A model generated the notes under the pieces. The model saw only the letters and a list, made by a program, of their open reading frames with translations, ran no database searches and was not told the origin of the DNA. A stretch of DNA of 16,475 nt from an uncultured Collinsella sp. Its GTDB lineage: Bacteria > Actinomycetota > Coriobacteriia > Coriobacteriales > Coriobacteriaceae. Positions 7,647 to 14,269 of this stretch are shown in pieces. Both the position numbers and the translations under genes were made by a program. The stretch spans positions 1-16,475 of the forward strand of contig UQNB01000043.1 in NCBI GenBank assembly GCA_900542235.1. The letters are read 5' to 3'. Positions within the stretch are counted from its first letter, which is position 1; every line of letters starts with the position of its first letter.

Positions 7647-8579
7647 CTATTTAGCCAGGGATACGACAAGGAAGGAAGTATCCGTTCCCAGTTGAAGAAT
7701 GTCACCATTTGCAATGATTGCGGAGGGAGAGGCCTCTGAAATCCCTCGTTTGCTTCGGGGCATTTCGAGCGCCCGCTCTTTTCCGTTCGATCCGCTGATG
7801 AGAATCGTCCCGTTTGTAGAGTGAAGCCCCCTTGCGTACCAGGTGCCGTTCTCGAGCCAGATGTGAAGATGTCTGCGCGACACCGAGCTTCCAACATCAG
7901 TGATATCGGAGGGGTTGTAGCTAATGGAGCCAATGACTGTCCCCTCGGGCTCAATAGACAGAGGGTGAATCGGGGGGACGATCGAGCTGCCAATTACGCG
8001 AATTAACCCCAGCTGGGTTTGATCGGGTTTGCGGAAAGCTCGTTTCGGTTTACCCGAGCTCGTCAGTTCTGTCTTTAAAGAGACGGCAAGGCTCGCGTTG
8101 GCAAACATCTCGGTGCTCTTAACGGCAGCCGAGGCATTTTGCAGACAGCCGCACGCAATAAAGAGATGCAGATATAAGATGTCGCGGTCCAGCTCTGATT
8201 TGAGCGTGCCGTTATTAATTCTGTGCAGTGCGTTGGCATAGACGCTTGCGTCCTCGTCGATGCAGGTCAGAGCTTCTTGCATGTTGAGTGCCGCTGGCCC
8301 CGCATAGTGCGCGGACACGAGACGGCGCGCATTTGTTCCGCCTAAATTCGAGATGATTTTCGAAAACAACGTCTGAGTGCTAATGCCAAAGTTAGAAAAC
8401 TCGGCGGGATCGATGGAACCCGGCGCGGCGTTTGTGATCTTTCGCGAAAGAAACGGACGATTGGAGACATGGCTGAACAGATCAGACTTGCTCGAAATGA
8501 GAATCGAGGCGGCGGCGCAGTTGGTGATGCCGCCGAAGCTTCGCAGGTCTCCGTACATCTCTGAACTTGGTGTACGCAT
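7647..8579 (-). CDS. FHA-domain protein with uncharacterised N-terminal region
   Basis: Protein of 310 residues, ATG preceded by GGAGGAG at short spacing. A second in-frame Met at residue 8 has a weaker site. The C-terminal ~115 residues are a forkhead-associated (FHA) domain, a phosphothreonine reader: TVIGS (214-218), SVSRRHLHI with Ser234 and His237, and STNGTIL with Asn256-Gly257. The Arg that normally follows Gly in the first motif and contacts the phosphate is Ser218 here, so phosphopeptide binding may be altered. Residues 1-190 match no family I recognise and show no clear membrane segment. Being upstream of and co-directional with the Ser/Thr kinase, it is likely the kinase's cytoplasmic partner or substrate reader. 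The 95-bp gap shows no strong terminator, so co-transcription is plausible. Confidence 0.85.
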   Translation of the reverse strand: MRTPSSEMYGDLRSFGGITNCAAASILISSKSDLFSHVSNRPFLSRKITNAAPGSIDPAEFSNFGISTQTLFSKIISNLGGTNARRLVSAHYAGPAALNMQEALTCIDEDASVYANALHRINNGTLKSELDRDILYLHLFIACGCLQNASAAVKSTEMFANASLAVSLKTELTSSGKPKRAFRKPDQTQLGLIRVIGSSIVPPIHPLSIEPEGTVIGSISYNPSDITDVGSSVSRRHLHIWLENGTWYARGLHSTNGTILISGSNGKERALEMPRSKRGISEASPSAIIANGDILQLGTDTSFLVVSLAK

Positions 8580-8640
8580 GCTCCTCCGTTCCCGTCGTTA
8601 GTCTGACGAGCCTTTAAAATGTGCGCGCCGATTGCCGGGC

Positions 8641-8781
8641 TTAGGCCAACTCGTAAGGAATGTGCTGGTGGGCGCATTCGGCGTTCGGCACGATGGCACG
8701 GGTAGCACGAATCGAATGATGGTCACGCAAAGCAACAGACAGGGTGTCCCGACCGCCGTTCGCGTAACCTTTTGCGACCAT
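8641..8781 (-). CDS. Possible 46-residue ORF or structured RNA in the divergent region
   Basis: An ATG-to-TAA frame of 46 codons (MVAKGYANGGRD... to ...HIPYELA) with protein-like composition and host-like codon use, 61 bp upstream of the FHA gene on the same strand. No ribosome site precedes the ATG. The DNA also shows pairing potential, for example GGTCGCAAA against TTTGCGTGACC with a two-base bulge at 8719-8779. It could be a small gene, a leader or small RNA, or a decayed gene remnant, and I cannot decide between these. Confidence 0.22.
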   Translation of the reverse strand: MVAKGYANGGRDTLSVALRDHHSIRATRAIVPNAECAHQHIPYELA

Positions 8782-8787
8782 TTTAGA

Positions 8788-8799
8788 TGTTGCGCAACA
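8788..8799. promoter_or_regulatory. 12-bp perfect palindrome TGTTGCGCAACA, copy 2
   Basis: Same 12 bases as at 5302-5313. It ends 60 bp before the ATG of the first plus-strand gene and sits 208 bp upstream of the divergent FHA gene, so one bound regulator could act on both sides. A TATTAC at 8825-8830 is a possible -10 for the plus strand but lacks a good -35, as expected for an activator-dependent promoter. Confidence 0.55.
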
Positions 8800-8859
8800 C
8801 TTCTCGCAATTTCAGCGATAGAAATATTACGAAAGTTCATCGGCTGAAAGGAAAGGGTT

Positions 8860-9483
8860 ATGGCGCTTTACGACGAAGTCAGAACCATACCTTATGACAC
8901 CTTTGACTATAAAGCAGAGTGCGATAAGTACGATAGGGCGTCCTCGGAATGGGACAAGTTTATGCAGGCCGCCGCTCTTGCGAAGTTTGCCAAAAACAAT
9001 GGTGACCGAGGCGGCGAGGAAGGTTGGCTTTTGCGTGCATTGTACTGGGCCGATTACGGATCGGACAATTACAGCAAGGTAGCTTACGCGCTTGCCGACT
9101 ATTGCGATAGGTATGGCGTCTATATTAGCCGCTGTATGGGGGACGACGATGTGCCCACCCGCATGGACGGCAGGCTTTGGAGAAAGATTGCTAGGGGAGA
9201 AAGCCTTAGCGATGACTCTTCAACGGACTCGCAGGATGGTTCCGGCCCCTCTGCCGAGGCCGCGGCTCAGGTTGGCGCGGCGGCTTCGAAGGGCCTGATC
9301 GACGAGGTTGGCTGGGGCACCGTTATCCTGCTGCCCTTTGGCGTCTTTATGATTGGCAAGTTCATCCTCGACACCTACGGCGATATCATCTTTGGCTTCC
9401 TGAAGACTGCGGGCATCGTAGTTGCCGTCATCGCGGCGTTGTTTGTCATTACAAAGTTCATTCTTCCAAGATTTCGTGGTTAA
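8860..9483 (+). CDS. Uncharacterised two-TM protein with soluble N-terminal domain
   Basis: First gene of the plus-strand cluster; 207 residues, ATG after GAAAGGAAAGG. I do not recognise a family. Residues 1-115 are a charged, aromatic-rich helical region (many Tyr/Asp; GWLLRALYWADYGSDNYSKV at 55-74 recalls helical Sel1/TPR-like repeats, but one unit is not enough to call). Residues ~116-145 are a Ser/Asp/Ala-rich linker. Two hydrophobic segments follow at ~152-170 and ~183-203, then a short basic tail (PRFRG). The layout suggests a tail-anchored cytoplasmic domain. It is followed after 23 bp by the zinc-ribbon membrane gene, so the two are probably co-transcribed. Confidence 0.8.
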   Translation: MALYDEVRTIPYDTFDYKAECDKYDRASSEWDKFMQAAALAKFAKNNGDRGGEEGWLLRALYWADYGSDNYSKVAYALADYCDRYGVYISRCMGDDDVPTRMDGRLWRKIARGESLSDDSSTDSQDGSGPSAEAAAQVGAAASKGLIDEVGWGTVILLPFGVFMIGKFILDTYGDIIFGFLKTAGIVVAVIAALFVITKFILPRFRG

Positions 9484-9506
9484 TAGCGAACGTGTAAGGA
9501 GTTCAC

Positions 9507-9941
9507 ATGCAATGCGTGGCTTGCGGAAAAACAATTCCCGACAGCATGGCTTTTTGCCCTTATTGCGGAGCCGCCCAGACGGGTGGCACGTCTGGTTCGA
9601 CGAGCTCTTCGGCGGATTCCGGAACAGGGTCATCTTCTGATTCTGGTTCTGACTCGTCATCCGGGGCCAGCGCGGCGACGTCCTCCGGCCCTGCTCCTAC
9701 TCCCGCGCCCAGCCCCACGCCTGGTGCTGGAACGGCTTCGGGTTCCTCTGCGGGCGGAAGCACCGCTGCTTCTGCACCCATCGCGCCGACGCAATACGAG
9801 TCAGACAAGCGCTTGGGACAAATAGCTTGCGTCCTTTCTGCCGTTGCTTTGGTTCTCGTGATCGCTGGTCTACAGAAGGCATACATCGGTCTCGGCGCAA
9901 TCATCGCTGCTTACCTGCTGGTCAACATTTTTAGGAAGTAG
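9507..9941 (+). CDS. Zinc-ribbon membrane protein with low-complexity linker
   Basis: Protein of 144 residues, ATG after AAGGAG. The N-terminus is a compact zinc ribbon, CVAC (Cys3, Cys6) and CPYC (Cys17, Cys20). About 70 residues of Ser/Gly/Ala/Pro low-complexity sequence follow, then two membrane segments near residues 105-121 and 124-142. Zinc-ribbon plus linker plus TM proteins are common in Actinobacteria and Firmicutes and usually lack an assigned function. Here the ribbon may be a protein-interaction module on the same membrane face as the zinc-binding clusters of the GTPase two genes downstream. It is followed after 12 bp by the next gene, whose ribosome site begins right at this stop codon. 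Confidence 0.85.
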   Translation: MQCVACGKTIPDSMAFCPYCGAAQTGGTSGSTSSSADSGTGSSSDSGSDSSSGASAATSSGPAPTPAPSPTPGAGTASGSSAGGSTAASAPIAPTQYESDKRLGQIACVLSAVALVLVIAGLQKAYIGLGAIIAAYLLVNIFRK

Positions 9942-9953
9942 GAGGAGACAAGC

Positions 9954-10148
9954 ATGGCGTTATTTGGAATTGTTGCCGTTCTGTTCCTTTTGGCTGTCAT
10001 CTACGCAATCGTGAGGACTTTTCAAGCCCAGATTACCTTTGTTCTTGGCGCTATCATTCTGAGCTTCTGCGCATATGGCGTTTTTAAGGCCTTCAAGAAT
10101 TACGCGGCTGCATTTAAGAAAAACGCGATTGATTCGAACAGGAGCTAG
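9954..10148 (+). CDS. Small two-TM membrane protein, 64 residues
   Basis: Tiny membrane protein with an excellent GGAGGAG site before its ATG. Hydrophobic segments lie at ~3-22 and ~28-46, followed by a Lys-rich tail (FKAFKNYAAAFKKN), which by the positive-inside rule puts the C-terminus in the cytoplasm. No family is recognised. Tight packing (12 bp after one gene, 5 bp before the next) makes it a real member of the cluster and a likely small subunit of a membrane complex with its neighbours. Confidence 0.8.
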   Translation: MALFGIVAVLFLLAVIYAIVRTFQAQITFVLGAIILSFCAYGVFKAFKNYAAAFKKNAIDSNRS

Positions 10149-10153
10149 CGATT

Positions 10154-11692
10154 ATGGCATTGACTGACGAGCGCTATAACCAGACGGCTGCTCTTTTGCC
10201 GCCCGAGCCTTCTCGTGCTGAGTACTGGCTCGATAAGGGTTTTTCTGATCTTGGAGCGACGATTCGAGAGGCGATCGTCCTTAACAGGGTTACGCGCGGG
10301 GAATTAATTACCGAGCTCTACAACGGCGGCTTTATCCACAAGGTCCTGTGGGGCATCTGCTTCCTCTCGTTTCTTGTTGCGGGCGTTGCGGGAACGGTAA
10401 TCTTTGCATTCATTCATTCGGCCGTCATCATGGTCGTAATGGTGCTCGTTTACATCCTCTTTGGTCTCTCGCGCGCATTGGATGCTTGGTATCGCAAAAC
10501 GCGCAAGATGGAGTTTGTCTGCGAGCAGTGCAAGCATGTTTGGCCGACCCCTGGGTATGTTTGCCCCAAGTGCGGCAAGGTTCATTCCTACCTGCGTCCC
10601 AACACGTTCGGCTTCTATACGCACGTGTGCGAGTGCGGCCAAAAGCTCCCGTGCACCTTCTTTGCGTCTGCTAAGGGTCCTGATGGATCGACCATCCATC
10701 GCTCTGACTTGGAGCAGTGCTGCCCTAATCCCAATTGCGCCCATTCGGTCGCTTCGGGTGAGGCCAGGACGATGTCTATTCCCGTTGTTGGCGGCCGTTC
10801 GGTAGGAAAGACTTCCTACATTGCGGCACTTGCTCACGATCTTGTACTCGACCGCGCTGCTCAGCAGGGCTATGACACCGATTTTCTCGATGATAGCAAG
10901 CGAGGGCTTTTCTCCGAGCTCGAGAAGATCTATCAATCGGGCGATGCGAGCATGACGAGTGAGGACTCCGACGTCAAGCGCGCTTCCGCGTTCTCGCTGA
11001 GTATCTTTGTTCGCAAGGACGGGCTTGATCCCGATCGCCTGATCCATCTCTACGATGTTGCCGGTGAGACCTTCCTTAATAACGACGAGCACGAGGACCA
11101 GCTTCAGTATGCATACGCCGAGGGCGCTGTGCTGCTGGTGGATCCCATGAGCATCCCGGATTTGGCAAGCGAGCTCGAGGAAGGGCTTTCGGCAACGGAC
11201 GCTGCCGTCTCTGGTCGCTCGAATCCCGACGACGTTTTGGCTTCCTTGATTGAGAAGGTCAAAAGCGTTGCCAAGCCAGATCGTCAGGGCAGATTTGCCA
11301 TGCCCCTTGCCGTGGTGCTCAGCAAGGCGGATCTTCCGGGCTTGGATGAAAAAATCGGACAGGCTGCCTGCGATGCGTATCTTGCTGCAAATCCCGAGTG
11401 TCCTGCCGCCGACGCACAGGATGCCGTGCTTCGCGATTTCCTGCTCGAATACGGCATGGGCAACTTCTTGACGTCACTCAAGGCGAGCTTCCGCTCGTAT
11501 CGCTTCTTTGCGGCCTCTGCTGTTGGTCACGAGCGTCTCGCCGGTGCTTACGATCCCAAGGGCGTTGTCGAGCCGTTTGCATGGATTGCGGGCCAGGCAG
11601 ACCCGACGTTTGCCACGGCGATTTCCCTCCCCGTTGAGAATGCTGTTTCTTATGCCCAGCAGCTCGAGATCGATCGAAGGAAGAAGAGGTAG
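10154..11692 (+). CDS. Membrane-anchored GTPase with zinc-binding Cys clusters (DO-GTPase2-like)
   Basis: Protein of 512 residues, ATG after AGGAG and 5 bp past the previous stop. Order: soluble N-terminal ~60 residues; two membrane segments (~63-85, ~88-108); Cys clusters (CEQC 123-126 and CPKC 137-140; CECGQKLPC with Cys159, 161, 167; CCPNPNC with Cys189, 190, 195); then a P-loop GTPase. The Walker A motif is GGRSVGKT (213-220), DVAG (301-304) fits the G3 motif, and SKAD (390-393) stands in for the G4 N/TKxD. This layout resembles, from memory, the bacterial double-GTPase 2 family discussed in NTPase-based conflict and signalling systems; I cannot confirm the family. Expected role: a membrane-side switch hydrolysing GTP, with the Cys clusters as a sensing or docking module. 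The following GrpE gene starts 6 bp downstream. Confidence 0.88.
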   Translation: MALTDERYNQTAALLPPEPSRAEYWLDKGFSDLGATIREAIVLNRVTRGELITELYNGGFIHKVLWGICFLSFLVAGVAGTVIFAFIHSAVIMVVMVLVYILFGLSRALDAWYRKTRKMEFVCEQCKHVWPTPGYVCPKCGKVHSYLRPNTFGFYTHVCECGQKLPCTFFASAKGPDGSTIHRSDLEQCCPNPNCAHSVASGEARTMSIPVVGGRSVGKTSYIAALAHDLVLDRAAQQGYDTDFLDDSKRGLFSELEKIYQSGDASMTSEDSDVKRASAFSLSIFVRKDGLDPDRLIHLYDVAGETFLNNDEHEDQLQYAYAEGAVLLVDPMSIPDLASELEEGLSATDAAVSGRSNPDDVLASLIEKVKSVAKPDRQGRFAMPLAVVLSKADLPGLDEKIGQAACDAYLAANPECPAADAQDAVLRDFLLEYGMGNFLTSLKASFRSYRFFAASAVGHERLAGAYDPKGVVEPFAWIAGQADPTFATAISLPVENAVSYAQQLEIDRRKKR

Positions 11693-11698
11693 ACGCAC

Positions 11699-12499
11699 AT
11701 GACTGACGATGTTTTTGTTCCCTCGTTTGAGGACGTCGCGCCCGAAGAACCTGTGTGCGAGGAGGTGGGGTGCGCAAGCGAGCCTGTTGAGACTGCCGAG
11801 CCTGTTGCGGAGTCGGCCGAGCCCGTTGAGACTGAGGCGCCTGCCACCGACGACACAGCCGTCGAGGAGGGGGAGTGCGATTGCGACGCGAATGCCACTG
11901 CTGGTGTTGAAGTTGGCGAGTCGACTCCCGTTATGTCTGCCGAGGAGCTGGGGCGTCGCCTCGATGCTTTGGATGAGGGGATTGCCCAACTAACAGGGCT
12001 CTTCCGTCAGAAGATTGATCGCACCACCTTTGAGGAGGAAGTGCTCAAGAACAACAGTGCAGAAATTGAGCGGTATCGCTCCGGTGTGTACGAGAAAATC
12101 ACCACGCCCCTGCTTAAGCGCGTGACGTCGGTGGTTGATGCCATGAACAAGACGCTAGCCTATCTTGGCACCGTTGAGGGGGATGCGGCTCAGCAGCAGG
12201 CGGAGGATCTCTCCGTCTATCGCGACATGCTCGTTGAGGTTCTTTGCGATTTTGGCGTCACCTCGTTTGCGCCTGAGCCGGGAGATCGGTTTGAGAGTGG
12301 TCGTCATACGCTGGCTATGCCACGCACCTTAACGGGCGACCCAGAAAAACGCGGTGTCATTATCGAAGTCCTTTCTCCGGGATACGAGCTTTCGGGGTCC
12401 GTTCTCGATCCGGCATATGTCCGCGCGTATACGTATAAAAAGGGCTTTGTCGAGCCCGAACAGCAATCAGACAAAGACGACGAGCAGGCGGGAGCTTAA
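11699..12499 (+). CDS. Divergent GrpE-like nucleotide exchange factor
   Basis: Protein of 266 residues; ATG 6 bp after the GTPase stop with its ribosome site (AAGAGG) inside the end of that gene, implying translational coupling. Residues 1-78 are acidic (repeated EPVE/TAEPV segments) with clustered Cys (Cys20, Cys25, CDCD at 60-63). Residues ~80-180 are helical with coiled-coil character, like the GrpE dimer stalk. Residues ~185-247 resemble the GrpE beta wing: GDRFESGRHTLAMPR, then RGVIIEVLSPGYELSGSVLDPAYV, matching the usual GxxxxxxHEA...GxVxxVxxxGYxLxxxxLRPAxV pattern with changes. GrpE releases ADP from Hsp70; two Hsp70-type genes directly follow, so this is probably their dedicated exchange factor, not the housekeeping copy beside dnaK/dnaJ. 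No J-domain gene is visible. Confidence 0.8.
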   Translation: MTDDVFVPSFEDVAPEEPVCEEVGCASEPVETAEPVAESAEPVETEAPATDDTAVEEGECDCDANATAGVEVGESTPVMSAEELGRRLDALDEGIAQLTGLFRQKIDRTTFEEEVLKNNSAEIERYRSGVYEKITTPLLKRVTSVVDAMNKTLAYLGTVEGDAAQQQAEDLSVYRDMLVEVLCDFGVTSFAPEPGDRFESGRHTLAMPRTLTGDPEKRGVIIEVLSPGYELSGSVLDPAYVRAYTYKKGFVEPEQQSDKDDEQAGA

Positions 12500-12542
12500 T
12501 CGTCTCATTCGGCCTAGTCACCATTAAAGGAAGGAAATAATC

Positions 12543-14234
12543 ATGAGTGACGAGAAGACAACGGTAATCGGCATCGACCTGGGTACCACCTACTCTTGCC
12601 TCTCTTACATCGACGAGACAGGTAACCCGGTGGTGGTTAAGAATTCCGAGGGTTCTAACACCACGCCTTCTGTGGTGCATTTTGATCCAGATGACCCTTC
12701 TAAGTACGACGTGGGCCAGCCTGCCAAGGACAATGCTCTGATTGACCCGGATTACACGGCGTCCTTTGTTAAGCGCATCATCGGCGACAATCCCGTCGCC
12801 ATCACCGTTGACGGCGAGGCTTACTCTCCCGAGCAGATTTCTGCCTATGTGCTCAAGAAGCTCACCTACGATGCGTCGCAGAACATGCCCATGGGCTACG
12901 ATGGCTGCGTCATTACCGTTCCTGCCTACTTTGGCGATGCCGAGACGCAGGCTACGCTTGCTGCGGCAAAGATCGCCGGCCTCAATGTGTACGGTACGGT
13001 GCAGGAGCCTGTTGCTGCCGCCATTAACTATGGCTGCGACAAGAGCGATAAGGACGAGGACGTTATCGTCTACGACTTGGGCGGTGGTACCTTTGATGTC
13101 TCCGCGGTTTCGTTCAGTCACGGCGATGGCTCCAAGAATATCGAGGTCGTCTGCAACCAGGGTGATAAAAACCTGGGCGGCGGCGACTGGGATGCCGCTA
13201 TCGTTGCGTACCTCAAGGATGAGTTCTGCGATAAGACGGGCGCTGACGAGGACGTGTTTGACGAGTATGCCGACCAGCAGCTCCAGGGCGAAGCCGAGAA
13301 GCTCAAGTTTGCCCTTACGTCTAAGGACAGCGCCAACGCGGTTCTGAACTTTACGGGTCGCCCCCAAAAAATCAGTCTCACCATCGATGACTTTAACGAC
13401 ATGACGTCCGATTTGCTCTCCCGCACCATCGACATCATGCGCACCTGTCTGGATGGTGCTAAGGCCAAGGGCCATAACCCCACCAAAATCTTGCTCGTTG
13501 GCGGCTCCACGCGCATGCGCCAGGTTGCCGATCGCCTCAAGCAGGAGTTCCCCGAGCTCGAGCAGGCTATTAACGATCCCGATGAGGCTGTGGCCAAAGG
13601 CGCTGCCCGCTATGCCGCCCAACTCGCCAGCATGCTGTATCACAAGGCCGAGCAGGAGGGCACTTCCGAGGAGACGGTTGAGGTTGTCGACCAGCAAACG
13701 CAGGAAGTTAAGCAGCAGCAGAACGTTGGCGCTAACAACCTGGCTATGACGTTCGTTAATCCCGAGGACGCCGTTTCGGCAATCAAGATCTCCGTTGTCA
13801 CGTCGAAGAGCTATGGCGTTGAGGCGCTGGATGACTCGGGTACCCCCTGTATTTTCAACCTGATTCTTAAGAACCAGAAGATTGATCCCGAGAAGGGCGC
13901 TTTCGAAAACACCCAGCGCTTTGGTACGTCCGAGGCCGGGCAGACGTCCGTTCTCGTTCAGGTCTATGAGAACGATGCCGAGCAGGAGAAGGTCGAGAAG
14001 GATCGCGAAGCTCTTGCGTCTGCTTCCATCGACCTTTCGGGCACCAACCTGCCTAAGGGCTCTCCTATTGACGTGACGTTTATTTTGAGCGAGCAGGGCA
14101 TCCTCGACGTTCGCGCCGTTGAGCCTACGTCTGGTCAGTCCTGCGAGGTCGAGGTCGAGGTCAAGGGCGGCCTTACCGAGGACGAGATTCGCGAGGCGCG
14201 CTCCAAGGCCACGGCCATGCAGATGGTGCTTTAA
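12543..14234 (+). CDS. Short DnaK-like Hsp70 without lid
   Basis: Hsp70-family ATPase of 563 residues (housekeeping DnaK is about 610-640), ATG after AAAGGAAGG. The nucleotide-binding domain is complete: GIDLGTTYS (10-18), VITVPAYF (113-120), DLGGGTFD (178-185), LLVGGSTRM (337-345). The usual linker DVLLLDVTPLSLGIE is not present; instead there is a Glu/Gln-rich stretch (~372-395, EETVEVVDQQTQEVKQQQ) leading to a divergent beta-sandwich (~400-545) and only a short closing helix, so the helical lid is essentially missing. It is therefore a specialised paralog, probably not a general refolding chaperone. Neighbours: GrpE 43 bp upstream, Hsp70-vWA fusion 35 bp downstream. Third-position GC over the first 80 codons is about 65%, unlike the next gene. 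Confidence 0.92.
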   Translation: MSDEKTTVIGIDLGTTYSCLSYIDETGNPVVVKNSEGSNTTPSVVHFDPDDPSKYDVGQPAKDNALIDPDYTASFVKRIIGDNPVAITVDGEAYSPEQISAYVLKKLTYDASQNMPMGYDGCVITVPAYFGDAETQATLAAAKIAGLNVYGTVQEPVAAAINYGCDKSDKDEDVIVYDLGGGTFDVSAVSFSHGDGSKNIEVVCNQGDKNLGGGDWDAAIVAYLKDEFCDKTGADEDVFDEYADQQLQGEAEKLKFALTSKDSANAVLNFTGRPQKISLTIDDFNDMTSDLLSRTIDIMRTCLDGAKAKGHNPTKILLVGGSTRMRQVADRLKQEFPELEQAINDPDEAVAKGAARYAAQLASMLYHKAEQEGTSEETVEVVDQQTQEVKQQQNVGANNLAMTFVNPEDAVSAIKISVVTSKSYGVEALDDSGTPCIFNLILKNQKIDPEKGAFENTQRFGTSEAGQTSVLVQVYENDAEQEKVEKDREALASASIDLSGTNLPKGSPIDVTFILSEQGILDVRAVEPTSGQSCEVEVEVKGGLTEDEIREARSKATAMQMVL

Positions 14235-14269
14235 GACACTAAGAAGACAGACGAGTTGAGGGAGACGAT

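Noticed and set aside
8632..8847. Plus-strand open frame of 71 codons upstream of the first cluster gene
   Set aside because: Begins with TTG without a ribosome site; no recognisable motif, and the same DNA has an equally good minus frame.
12360..13697. Minus-strand open frame of 445 codons
   Set aside because: Antisense shadow of the Hsp70 gene, a known trap for dnaK-type genes with strong codon bias.
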